Assembly (NCBI RefSeq): GCF_000058485.1
Contig: NC_008278.1
Coordinates: 3,838,962 to 3,902,961, forward strand
Source of the DNA: Frankia alni ACN14a
Lineage (GTDB): Bacteria > Actinomycetota > Actinomycetes > Frankiales > Frankiaceae
Direction of reading: 5' to 3'
Length of the DNA stretch: 64,000 nucleotides
Both the position numbers and the translations under genes were made by a program. Below the pieces are notes generated by a model. The model did no database searches, had not been told where the DNA came from, and worked only from the letters and a program-made list of their open reading frames with translations. How positions within the stretch are numbered: position 1 is the stretch's first letter; the number at the start of each line of letters is the position of its first letter. Below are positions 34,151-42,032 of this stretch, one piece after another.

Positions 34151-34978
34151 GTGAGCACCGAACCCCGGCCCCTGCCGCCGCCCGCTCCCGCCCCTGCTCG
34201 TGGTACCGGCTCTAGCTCCGGTCCTGGTCCTGCTCGTGGTTCCGGCTCTACCTCCGGTCCTGGTCCTGCTCGTGGTTCTGGTCCTGGTCCTGCAACGAAT
34301 CCCAGCGCCGAGCCCGACGGACTCGCCCGGACCCGCCGCGCGCTGCACGCCGTCGCCGAGCATGTCCTCGCGGCGGCGCGTTACCGGGCCACCGGCCGCA
34401 TCGGCCTGGCCGTCACCCCCGGCGGGTTCGCCACGCCTGCGTTCGGTCCCGCCGGGCGCACCGTGGCCGTGGCCGGCACCGACCTGGTCGTGCGCGACGG
34501 GGACGCCGAGACGGCGCGGAGTCCGCTGACGACGCTGCGGGAGGCGGCGCACCTGGCCGGCGTCGAACCGGGCGGCCCGGCGGCGGTCTACCGGCTGGCC
34601 ACCCCCTGCCACCCCGACGAGCCGCTGGACATCGACCCCGACGCCGCCCGCCTCCTCGCCGACTGGTTCGCCCTGGGCGCCGCCGCGCTGCGCCGCTGGT
34701 CGGTCGAGATCGCCGCCGACGCGCCGAGCCCGCCCACGCTGTGGCCGGAGCACTTCGACCTCGCGATCCGCGCCGGGCAGATCAACTACGGCCTGTCGCC
34801 GGGCGACGAGGCGTTCGCGGCGCCCTACGCCTACGTCGGCCCGCCGCTGCCGCCGCCGAGCCTTCCCACCGGCTTCTGGAACGCCTCCTTCGGTGCCGCC
34901 CGCACCTGGACCGACGTCGGGTCGGTCGATGCCGTCGTCGACCTGTTCCGCCAGGCGCGCCGCCACGCCTCCACCTGA
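34151..34978 (+). CDS. Conserved actinobacterial protein of unknown function
   Basis: 275 residues. Residues 1-60 are a Pro/Gly/Ser-rich tail made by about 2.5 copies of a 36-bp repeat. The folded part contains R-R-A-L-H-A-V-A-E-H-V-L, a beta-rich middle with G-R-I-G-L-A-V-T-P-G-G-F, then W-P-E-H-F-D-L-A-I and a final G-F-W-N-A-S-F-G-A. The W-P-E-H-F-D and G-F-W-N-A-S-F blocks look like conserved functional motifs, but I cannot assign a function. Divergent from yceI. Confidence 0.75.
   Translation: MSTEPRPLPPPAPAPARGTGSSSGPGPARGSGSTSGPGPARGSGPGPATNPSAEPDGLARTRRALHAVAEHVLAAARYRATGRIGLAVTPGGFATPAFGPAGRTVAVAGTDLVVRDGDAETARSPLTTLREAAHLAGVEPGGPAAVYRLATPCHPDEPLDIDPDAARLLADWFALGAAALRRWSVEIAADAPSPPTLWPEHFDLAIRAGQINYGLSPGDEAFAAPYAYVGPPLPPPSLPTGFWNASFGAARTWTDVGSVDAVVDLFRQARRHAST
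34198..34290. repeat. 36-bp in-frame tandem repeat
   Basis: About 2.5 copies of a 36-bp unit starting GGTCCTGGTCCTGCTCGTGG, adding 12 residues each to the N-terminal tail of the unknown protein at 34151. Codon use (GGT, GCT, CCT) differs sharply from the neighbouring GC-rich codons. Confidence 0.7.
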
Positions 34979-35716
34979 CGATCCCCGCCGCGCCTGCCCC
35001 GCAGCCCGCCTGCCCCGCGGCCCGCAGCCCTCGCACTCTAGCCACTGTGCGTGATCGGTGAGGTGCGAAACTGCTTCAGCCCGAACCCAACTCTGGTGAT
35101 CTTGCGGTTCCGCGGAACCGCCTCCCGGCCCCCGCGCCGGCGCGACCGTTCGGCGCCCGGGCCGAGCCTCGGTCGCCTAGTCACTGAGGGCGACGGCAGG
35201 CAGGGTGGTTGCTGCGGTGTGCGGGGGACCGGCGCCGAACACCCACCAGCCGCCAGCACGCTGCGCGATCGCCGCCGCCGCGAGCACGTGACACGGTCAT
35301 GCGGATTCCACGCAACCGCGCCGCGCCGTCGGACGTCAGCCCGACGTCCCTGACGATCCCGAGCGCCGGGACCACCGCGTGTGCCCACGTCCTCGCCCCG
35401 ACGGGATCCGGATCGGGTGGCGCAGACGAGCTGTCTGATCGCCGTCGGCGACGCGGCCTGGGAGCCGTCCACCGACTCCGCCTGCTGCGCGCGACCACTG
35501 CCGCCGGCGCTCCCGGCCGCCGCCCCGGCCAGAACGCGGCCAGAACACGGCCACATCATGCCGAGGCTTGGGCACGGTTTTCAGGTCGAAAAGCGTGTCC
35601 ATCCCTCGGCACGATTCCGTGCGCGAACGACTGCAGAGGGGGACGAAGAATGTCGTAGCGCCCTCGGTCGTAGCGCCCTCGTTCGTAGCGCCCTCGGCCA
35701 ATTCGGTCCGCGGCGG
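34979..35716. other. Region without a convincing gene
   Basis: About 740 bases. Open frames exist on both strands but none resembles a known protein or has a good ribosome site. Contents seen: a dispersed repeat copy (35067-35121) and three copies of a 15-bp unit CGTAGCGCCCTCGGT near 35654-35700. Confidence 0.5.
35067..35121 (-). repeat. Dispersed repeat, copy B
   Basis: Read on the minus strand: GCGGTTCCGCGGAAC, CAAGATCACCA, then GGGTTCGGGCTGAAG. It matches copy A at 18986-19040 in nearly every position. It lies in a gene-free stretch. Confidence 0.65.
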
Positions 35717-36100
35717 TCAGCCGGCCACGAGGCGCCGGGCATGCTCGGCCTCGTCCGGGCGGACCTCGCTCGGCCGGCCTGTCACGAGCCGCCACCGCGT
35801 GCGCGGTGTCGCGGCGGCGGGCTCGCCGGGCGGGTGAGCCACGGGCAGGTGACCGGCGGCCAGGGCGGTCGTCATGCGGGCGCGGACCTCGTCGGCCCGG
35901 TCCGGTTCGGTGGCGAACAGGGTGCGCAGCCGCAGCGTCCCGTGCTCGTTCGCGATCGCGGTGTGGTGGGAGGCCAGCGGGCACGGTGGGGGATGGTCCC
36001 AGTGCCCGCACAGCGCCGCCGTGATCGCGGCGCCGGGCGCGCGCTCGTCGCCGCCGGGCGCCAGGACCAGGACGAACTCGTGGGCGAACGGCCGGCGCAC
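35717..36100 (-). CDS. Uncharacterised Cys/His-containing protein divergent from mftD
   Basis: 127 residues from a GTG at 36100; an ATG at 36148 would add 16 residues. The start F-A-H-E-F-V-L-V-L-A-P-G-G-D-E looks like a strand followed by a turn. The striking part is C-G-H-W-D-H-P-P-P-C-P-L-A-S-H-H-T, with two Cys and several His that could bind a metal. The C-terminus has R-T-R-W-R-L-V-T-G-R-P-S-E-V. I do not recognise the family. It faces mftD across the TGGCA-N5-TGCCA operator and so may be co-regulated with it. Confidence 0.65.
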   Translation of the reverse strand: MRRPFAHEFVLVLAPGGDERAPGAAITAALCGHWDHPPPCPLASHHTAIANEHGTLRLRTLFATEPDRADEVRARMTTALAAGHLPVAHPPGEPAAATPRTRWRLVTGRPSEVRPDEAEHARRLVAG

Positions 36101-36156
36101 ACCTCGGATTGTCCCGTCCGGTCGACCGGTGCGTACCGTCACCGGCATCGCTATAG

Positions 36157-36171
36157 TGGCACTCGGTGCCA
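36157..36171. promoter_or_regulatory. Candidate operator TGGCA-N5-TGCCA (mftD promoter)
   Basis: TGGCACTCGGTGCCA, identical to the site before mftA. It directly follows a possible -10 box TATAGT (36152-36157 region), so a bound protein would cover the transcription start. 118 bases before the mftD ATG. Confidence 0.75.
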
Positions 36172-36288
36172 AATCGTGCCCGACCCTGCCGTCCGATGTC
36201 CCGACACCCGCGGCTGCCCGGCCGGGCGAGGCATCCGGGGCCCGTCTCGCCGGTCGGCGGCGGGCGGACACGACGAGGTGGGAGTGCG

Positions 36289-37467
36289 ATGGCCAGCACA
36301 AGGACATGGTTCGAAACGGTTGCCGAGGCCCAGCGCAGGGCGCGTAAGCGGCTGCCGCGGGGGGTGTACCAGGCGCTCGTCGCCGGGACCGAGGCCGGCG
36401 TGACGATGAACGACAACGTCGACGCGTTCGGTGAGCTCAAGATCCGGCCCCGCGTCGCCGACCTGCCGGCGACCCGCGACCTGTCGACGACGGTGATGGG
36501 GCAGCAGATCAGCTTCCCGGTGCTCATCTCGCCGACCGGGGTGCAGGCGGTCCATCCCGACGGCGAGGTCGCCGTCGCCCGGGCCGCCGCCGGCGCGGGC
36601 ACGGCGATGGGCCTGTCCTCGTTCGCCTCCAAGCCGGTCGAGGAGGTCGGCGCGGTCAACGACAAGCTGCTGTTCCAGACCTACTGGGTGGGGTCGCGCG
36701 AGGAGATTCTCGCCCGTGCCGAGCGCGCCCGGTCGGCGGGCGCCAAGGGCCTGATCGTGACGCTGGACTGGGTGTTCGACTCGCGGCGGGACTGGGGCAG
36801 CCCGTTCATCCCGGAGAAGCTCGACCTCAGGGCGATGGCCCGCTACGCCCCGCAGGTCGCCCTGCGCCCGGGCTATCTCGCCCGCTGGCTGCGCAGCCGC
36901 TCGCTGCCCGACCTCGGTGTGCCCAACCTCGGCCCGCGTGAGGCCACTCCGCCGACCTTCTTCGGTGCCTACGGTCAGTGGATCGGCACGCCCCCGCCCA
37001 CCTGGTCGGACCTGGCCTGGCTGCGCGAGCAGTGGGGCGGCCCCTTCATGATCAAGGGGATCACCCGGCCGGACGACGCCCGCCGCGCGGTGGACGTCGG
37101 CGCGAGCGCGATCTCGGTGTCGAACCACGGCGGTAACAACCTCGACTCCACCCCGGCGTCGATCCGCTGCCTGCCCGGCGTCGTCGACGCGGTGGGTGAC
37201 CAGGTGGAGGTGCTGCTCGACGGCGGGATCCGCCGCGGCAGCGACGTCGTCAAGGCGCTCGCGCTCGGCGCGCGTGCGGTGCTGATCGGCCGCGCCGCCC
37301 TGTTCGGCATGGCTGCCGGCGGCGAGCGGGGGGTGACGAACGTGCTGGAGATCCTCCGGCAGGGCGTGAGCGAGACGCTGCTGGGGCTCGGCCATGCGTC
37401 ACTGCACGAACTGTCGCCCGAGGACATCCTCGTCCCGGCCGGCTTCGCGATCGACCGGAAAGTCTAA
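36289..37467 (+). CDS. mftD: Mycofactocin flavin-dependent dehydrogenase MftD
   Basis: 392 residues of the FMN alpha-hydroxyacid-dehydrogenase family, clearly of the MftD type: W-F-E-T-V-A-E-A-Q-R-R-A, R-D-L-S-T-T-V-M-G-Q, I-S-P-T-G-V-Q-A-V, L-S-S-F-A-S-K-P-V-E-E-V, S-V-S-N-H-G-G-N-N-L-D and D-G-G-I-R-R-G-S-D-V-V-K. It oxidatively deaminates the intermediate AHDP to form the redox-active core of mycofactocin. GAGGTGGGAG precedes the ATG. It lies 3.4 kb from mftC instead of next to it. A strong terminator follows. Confidence 0.95.
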   Translation: MASTRTWFETVAEAQRRARKRLPRGVYQALVAGTEAGVTMNDNVDAFGELKIRPRVADLPATRDLSTTVMGQQISFPVLISPTGVQAVHPDGEVAVARAAAGAGTAMGLSSFASKPVEEVGAVNDKLLFQTYWVGSREEILARAERARSAGAKGLIVTLDWVFDSRRDWGSPFIPEKLDLRAMARYAPQVALRPGYLARWLRSRSLPDLGVPNLGPREATPPTFFGAYGQWIGTPPPTWSDLAWLREQWGGPFMIKGITRPDDARRAVDVGASAISVSNHGGNNLDSTPASIRCLPGVVDAVGDQVEVLLDGGIRRGSDVVKALALGARAVLIGRAALFGMAAGGERGVTNVLEILRQGVSETLLGLGHASLHELSPEDILVPAGFAIDRKV

Positions 37468-37941
37468 CCGTCCACGGTCGACCGGATGGGTAGAGAAACC
37501 ATCCGGATACAAACTGGAAACGGATTACCGGTGACGCGGTTCGGGGTGCAACTTCTTGTTGCACCCCGAACCGCGTTTCTCTTGCATATTGCTTCGGGGG
37601 CCCGGTGCCGTGCACCATCGTGCCATGCCGTGTCGTCATCGCAATGTGACCCCAGGTGCTGGATGGCTTAGTACTGTCGTTTCACCGACCGGAAACCGCA
37701 TTCGGTTCCGGCCGGCGGCGGCCCGACCGAGACGTGCCGGGCAGTCTGGACAGGTCAATGCTTTCGGTGGTCGTCTTCTCCGCTCCGGATCGGACGGCCC
37801 CTCGGCGGCGGCGCGCACCGACGACGGTTCCGCGCCGAAGCCGCCCGACCGCAGTGACCATTCTGGCTGAATGATTCCGAACCGTTTTGCGGAGCCGTTC
37901 GTGGTGGCGGTGCGCCGCGTCAGCATGGGGGTCACCTTCGA
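37468..37941. other. Intergenic region with terminator
   Basis: About 470 bases between mftD and the lipoprotein gene. Apart from the terminator (37534-37576) and an imperfect hairpin with CCGGAA/TTCCGG arms (about 37688-37715), no gene is supported. Confidence 0.5.
37534..37576 (+). terminator. Strong terminator after mftD
   Basis: A perfect 19-bp stem: ACGCGGTTCGGGGTGCAAC, loop TTCTT, and the exact reverse complement, followed by the T/C-rich TTTCTCTTG. This is a Rho-independent terminator and the longest perfect hairpin in the window. Confidence 0.85.
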
Positions 37942-39330
37942 ATGCGTCGCTGTGCCGTGAAACTGAGCAGGCCTGCGAAACAGAGCAGGCCTGCGAAACA
38001 GAGCAGGCCTGCGAAACAGAGCAGGCCTGCGAAACTGGGCAGGCCCGCGAAACTGGGCAGGCCTGTGAAAGTGCGAGCTCCGGCGAGACCGAGAGTTCCG
38101 GTGAAGCCGAGGTTGCCGGCGATACTGGGAATGTCGACGGTCCTGCTGGGGCTGGTCGTCGGGACCGGGTGCTCGGGGACGACCTCCTCGGCGGCGTCCT
38201 GCACCGGGGGCAGGGCGGCGCCGGGGGTGACGCCCGACGAGGTCCGGGTCGGCCTGCTCTACCCCGACTCGGGCCTGCTCGCCGGCGCGTTTCCAGGGCT
38301 GCGGGCCGGTGTGGACGCCCGCCTCGGCGAGATCAACGCCGCCGGCGGGATCAACGGGCGGAAGGTCGTCTACGACTGGCGTGACGACGCCGGCACCGCC
38401 CAGGGGAACCTCAACGGTGCCCGGGAGCTGGTCGACCAGCGCGGCGCGTTCGGCCTGCTGGAGTTCACCGTCGCCGCCACCGGCAGCGCGAAGTACCTCG
38501 CCGACCGGGGAATCCCCACGGTGGGCCTCGCCGCCGAGGACGTCTGGGCGCGGTACGGCAACATGTTCTCGTTCTCCAACACCCTCGGCGCGCCGATCGA
38601 CACCTACGGCCGCTTCGTCCATGACCGCGGCGGCACGTCCGCCTTCCTGCTGTACAGCGCGATGTCCGCGGGGGTCTCCGGCGCGACCCTGCGGGTCGGG
38701 CAGAGCCTGCAGGCGCTCGGCGTGCAGGTTGCCGGCAGCCACGCCTACACCCCCGGCGCGGACAGCGTGAGCGACGTCGCCCGCCAGATCGTCGACTCCG
38801 GCGCGGACACCATCGTCACGATGCTCACCCCCACGGCCCTGCCGCCGGTGCTGCGCGCGGTCCGCGACGTCGGGGGGAGCCCGAAGGTGGTGCTGTCGAT
38901 GAGCGGCTACGACCACAGCCTGCTGCGCCGCCACGGCCCCGACCTGGCCGGGGTGTACGTCCCGGTGTTCTACCGGCCGTTCGAGGCCGGGGGCGTCCCG
39001 GTGGCGCACTACCTCGACGTGATGGCGCGCTACTCGCCGCAGACCGACGACCCCGAGCAGGAGTTCGGCCTGATCGGCTACATCGACACCGACCTGCTCC
39101 TGCGCGGGTTGCAGGCCTCGGGACCCTGCCCCACCCGGCAGTCCTTCGTCGCCGGGATGCGCACGCTGACCCGCTACGACGCCGGCGGCCTCATCCAACC
39201 GACCAACATCGGTGCGACCCGGGGTCGCCCGCCGACCTGCTTCGCGCTGATGCAGGTCAACCCGTCGGGCAGCGCCTTCTCCGTCGCGCAGGACAACCTG
39301 TGCGGCAAGGCGCTCGGCCCGACCCTCTGA
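37942..39330 (+). CDS. LivJ-type ABC substrate-binding lipoprotein with repeat N-terminus
   Basis: 462 residues. A signal segment (L-G-M-S-T-V-L-L-G-L-V-V-G-T-G-C) ends in a lipobox cysteine. The mature part has V-R-V-G-L-L-Y-P-D-S-G and L-G-E-I-N-A-A-G-G-I-N-G-R-K, and G-G-L-I-Q-P near the end, so it is a paralogue of the protein at 15786-17015. In front of the signal lie about 40 residues of a basic repeat (R-P-A-K-Q-S, 18-bp units), unusual for an export signal. A later internal start may be the true one. No permease is nearby. Confidence 0.85.
   Translation: MRRCAVKLSRPAKQSRPAKQSRPAKQSRPAKLGRPAKLGRPVKVRAPARPRVPVKPRLPAILGMSTVLLGLVVGTGCSGTTSSAASCTGGRAAPGVTPDEVRVGLLYPDSGLLAGAFPGLRAGVDARLGEINAAGGINGRKVVYDWRDDAGTAQGNLNGARELVDQRGAFGLLEFTVAATGSAKYLADRGIPTVGLAAEDVWARYGNMFSFSNTLGAPIDTYGRFVHDRGGTSAFLLYSAMSAGVSGATLRVGQSLQALGVQVAGSHAYTPGADSVSDVARQIVDSGADTIVTMLTPTALPPVLRAVRDVGGSPKVVLSMSGYDHSLLRRHGPDLAGVYVPVFYRPFEAGGVPVAHYLDVMARYSPQTDDPEQEFGLIGYIDTDLLLRGLQASGPCPTRQSFVAGMRTLTRYDAGGLIQPTNIGATRGRPPTCFALMQVNPSGSAFSVAQDNLCGKALGPTL
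37966..38068. repeat. 18-bp in-frame tandem repeat
   Basis: Five to six copies of GCAGGCCTGCGAAACAGA, the first four exact, encoding R-P-A-K-Q-S. Located at the 5' end of the lipoprotein gene. Confidence 0.85.
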
Positions 39331-39722
39331 CGGCTCCGCGCGGCGGCCCGGCCCCGGCCGTCGCGCGGGCCGCCCCGGTCCGGCGGGGGGCGCCGCCGCC
39401 CCCCGCCGGACAGATCCGCCGTAGCGATACCGCCGCGCCGCCGCGCCGCCGCGCCGCCGCGCCGACCGCGCGCCCTGCCGGGTTGCGATGCACGCGCTGC
39501 GGTGCGGTGCGGCGCGGACGTTTCACCGTCCCAGACCGCGCGCAGCGCACCGCAGAACCGACCTCGCCGGCGGGCCGTCGCCGGCCAGTGGCTCGGTGAC
39601 GGCCTGCCGGGTTCGAGACGACACGTGAGGGCATCCCCAGGAAACGGACGGGGGCAGGCCCCCGCCACGGTCGGCCGCTGGCCGGATGGGGGCGGGGCGC
39701 CGGGCTCCCTAGCGTGATCGAC
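39331..39722. other. Intergenic region with hairpin and 8-bp repeat
   Basis: About 390 bases, no gene. It holds a hairpin (39378-39411) and four exact copies of CGCCGCGC (39431-39462). The second half must contain the promoter of the lipase-like gene. Confidence 0.5.
39378..39411 (+). terminator. GC-rich hairpin after lipoprotein gene
   Basis: GTCCGGCGGGGGGC, loop GCCGCC and the exact complement, 14 pairs, 48 bases after the stop. No T-run, as is common for actinobacterial terminators. Confidence 0.55.
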
Positions 39723-41186
39723 ATGGCGCTACGTCCTCACGACAGACACCTCCGTCACGAAACGATCATCCCGTCCGGGCGCTTCCCGAGGAACCGGCGG
39801 GCGGCCGCCGCCGCGTTCGCCGCCCTCGCGCTGACGGCCACCGGCGCCCTTGGTAGCGCCGCAGCTCCCGCCACCGCGTCTGCCGGCGCCACCGCGTCTG
39901 CCGGGACCGCGTCTGCCGGGACCGCGTCTCGGGCCATCGCGGCTTCCGTCGCGGCGTCTCCCACTGTCGTCGCATCGTCCGGCGCCGCGACATCGCCGTT
40001 GCGGTTGCCGTTGCCGACTGCGGGACCTTCGGACCGCGGCGGGGTGGTCTCGTCCGAGCGGCTGGACGTCCTGTCCGTGGCGCGGGTGCGGGCGGTGCTG
40101 ACCGCGAGCGGATTCGACGCGGACCCGGCGGTCGTGCGCGCCGGCGTGGTCACCTACCGGCTCGTCTACCGCACGATCGACCCGCGCGGGCAGGCAACCA
40201 CCGCCAGCGGCTTGCTGGCCCTGCCCGCCACCGACGACCGCCGGCTGCGTGTCGTCTCCTACACCCACGGTACCGAGATCGCCCGCGTCGACGCCCCGTC
40301 GACGGCGACGGACCTGGCCGCCGACGGCTGGGGCCAGGCCCCGGCCCTCACCTACGCCGCGGCCGGTTTCGCCGCGGCCGCCCCCGACTACCTCGGCCTC
40401 GGCGTCGGGCCCGGTCCGCATCCGTGGATGGACGTGCCCTCCGAGGTGTCGGCGTCGCTCGACCTGCTGCGCGCCACCCGGGCGTTCCTCGCCGCGCAGG
40501 GGCGCACGGTCGACCCGCGGGTCCTGGTGACGGGGTTCTCCCAGGGCGCCTCGGCGGCGACCGGCCTCGGCGCGGCGCTGCAGGCCGGCGCCGAGGCGTC
40601 GCTGCGCCTCGGCGCGCTGGCGCCGGTCAGCGGCGCCTACGACTTCCGCTCGGTGGAGCTGCCCGCCCTGCTGGCCGGCCGGGTCGAACAGCCCTACGGC
40701 GTCGGCTACACCGCCTACCTGCTCGTCGCGTTCAACCGGCTGCACCACCTGTACGACGCGCCCGCGGAGGTCTTCCGCGACCCGTCGGTCGAGGCGCTGT
40801 TCGACGGCGAGCACTCCGGCCAGCAGTTCGTCGCCGGCCTGCCGGCGAGCATCGACGCCCTGCTCACCCCGCGCGGCGCCGAGCTGCTGCGCCATCCACG
40901 GGGTCGGTTCGCGGCGGCGCTGGCGGTGGCCGACGCGACCTGCTCCGCGCCGCCGGGCCTGCGGTCGCTGCCACAGCCGCTGCCCGCGCCGGTGCGGCTC
41001 TACGCCGGCGGCGCCGACACCCAGGTGCCCCGGGCGAACAGCGAGCACTGTGCCGCGGCGCTGCGCGGGCACGGCGTCGACGCCCCGATCGTCGACCTCG
41101 GCGCGGGCGTCGACCATCTGGGCTCCAACCGGGCCGGCACCGCGGCCGTCGTTCGCTGGTTCCTGACGCCCGGTGGCCCGCGCTGA
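39723..41186 (+). CDS. Secreted lipase/alpha-beta hydrolase
   Basis: 487 residues. An Arg-rich start and an Ala-rich hydrophobic stretch (A-A-F-A-A-L-A-L-T-A-T-G-A-L) form an export signal, followed by an Ala/Thr/Ser linker with 15-bp repeats. The hydrolase part has S-Y-T-H-G-T-E, the nucleophile elbow G-F-S-Q-G-A-S, and a late D-H-L-G-S-N with the catalytic His. This arrangement matches secretory lipase (LIP) family proteins. It probably acts outside the cell on lipids or esters. Confidence 0.82.
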   Translation: MALRPHDRHLRHETIIPSGRFPRNRRAAAAAFAALALTATGALGSAAAPATASAGATASAGTASAGTASRAIAASVAASPTVVASSGAATSPLRLPLPTAGPSDRGGVVSSERLDVLSVARVRAVLTASGFDADPAVVRAGVVTYRLVYRTIDPRGQATTASGLLALPATDDRRLRVVSYTHGTEIARVDAPSTATDLAADGWGQAPALTYAAAGFAAAAPDYLGLGVGPGPHPWMDVPSEVSASLDLLRATRAFLAAQGRTVDPRVLVTGFSQGASAATGLGAALQAGAEASLRLGALAPVSGAYDFRSVELPALLAGRVEQPYGVGYTAYLLVAFNRLHHLYDAPAEVFRDPSVEALFDGEHSGQQFVAGLPASIDALLTPRGAELLRHPRGRFAAALAVADATCSAPPGLRSLPQPLPAPVRLYAGGADTQVPRANSEHCAAALRGHGVDAPIVDLGAGVDHLGSNRAGTAAVVRWFLTPGGPR

Positions 41187-41299
41187 GCTCGCGCCTGCGA
41201 CGGGCCGTGGATCGGCGGCGCCTGGGCGGGACCTGCGCCGGCCACGCCGGGGGAGCGATCGAGGCCCGCGGGGGCCGCCGGGTGTGCCAGGCTCCACCC

Positions 41300-42010
41300 A
41301 TGACGTCTGCCGTCGCGGAGTCGGGTGGAGCGCGGACGCCGGCCGCGGTGCTGTTCGACATGGACGGCCTGCTCGTCGACACCGAGCGGCTGTGGACGCG
41401 GGCGCAGGAGGACCTCGCCGCCCACCTCGGCGGCGTGTTCACCCCCGAGATCAAGGCGGCGCTCATGGGCCGCGGCCCGGACACCGCGCTGCACCTCATG
41501 CTGTCGCTGCTCGGGGTGGACGGTTCGCGCTTCGACGAGGCGGCGCGGTTCGTCATGGGTCGCATCGTCGAGCTGTTCGCCGCGCCGGGGGCGATCGTGG
41601 CCCGGCCCGGGGCCGTCGACCTGCTCGACGCGCTCGCGGCGCAGGGCGTGCCGCTGGCGCTGGTGTCGTCGTCGGCCCGGGTGCTCATGGACCACGTGCT
41701 CGGCGCGGTGGGCGCGGCCCGCTTCCAGGTGTCGGTCGCCGGGGACGAGGTGGTGCACGGCAAGCCGGATCCCGAGCCGTACCTGCGGGCCAGCCGGCTG
41801 CTCGCCGCGCCGCCGGCGCGCTGCGTCGTGCTGGAGGACAGCGCCTCGGGCGCGACGGCGGGCCTGGCCGCGGGCTGCGTGACCGTCCTCGTCCCCTCGA
41901 CGCCACGGCCGCCGGACGTCCCCGCCGACGCCGTCGTGCCGAGCCTCGCCGACGTCACCCCGGCGTGGCTCGCCGCCCTGGTCGACCGTCGGACTCCCCG
42001 GGAAGGATGA
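41300..42010 (+). CDS. HAD family phosphatase (beta-phosphoglucomutase-like)
   Basis: 236 residues. HAD motif I is F-D-M-D-G-L-L-V-D-T-E, motif II V-S-S-S-A-R, motif III G-K-P-D-P-E-P-Y with the lysine, and motif IV L-E-D-S-A-S-G. The cap is the small helical type of sugar-phosphate phosphatases or phosphoglucomutases. The substrate cannot be predicted. Confidence 0.9.
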   Translation: MTSAVAESGGARTPAAVLFDMDGLLVDTERLWTRAQEDLAAHLGGVFTPEIKAALMGRGPDTALHLMLSLLGVDGSRFDEAARFVMGRIVELFAAPGAIVARPGAVDLLDALAAQGVPLALVSSSARVLMDHVLGAVGAARFQVSVAGDEVVHGKPDPEPYLRASRLLAAPPARCVVLEDSASGATAGLAAGCVTVLVPSTPRPPDVPADAVVPSLADVTPAWLAALVDRRTPREG

Positions 42011-42032
42011 CGTCGGGCTCGGACAGCCGCAG

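Noticed and set aside
34979-35716. Several open frames of 80-170 codons on both strands
   Set aside because: Composition is typical of GC-rich non-coding frames, with no family likeness and no ribosome sites.
37966-38068. CRISPR-like regular repeats
   Set aside because: The 18-bp units are directly joined with no spacers and keep the reading frame, so they are an in-gene minisatellite.
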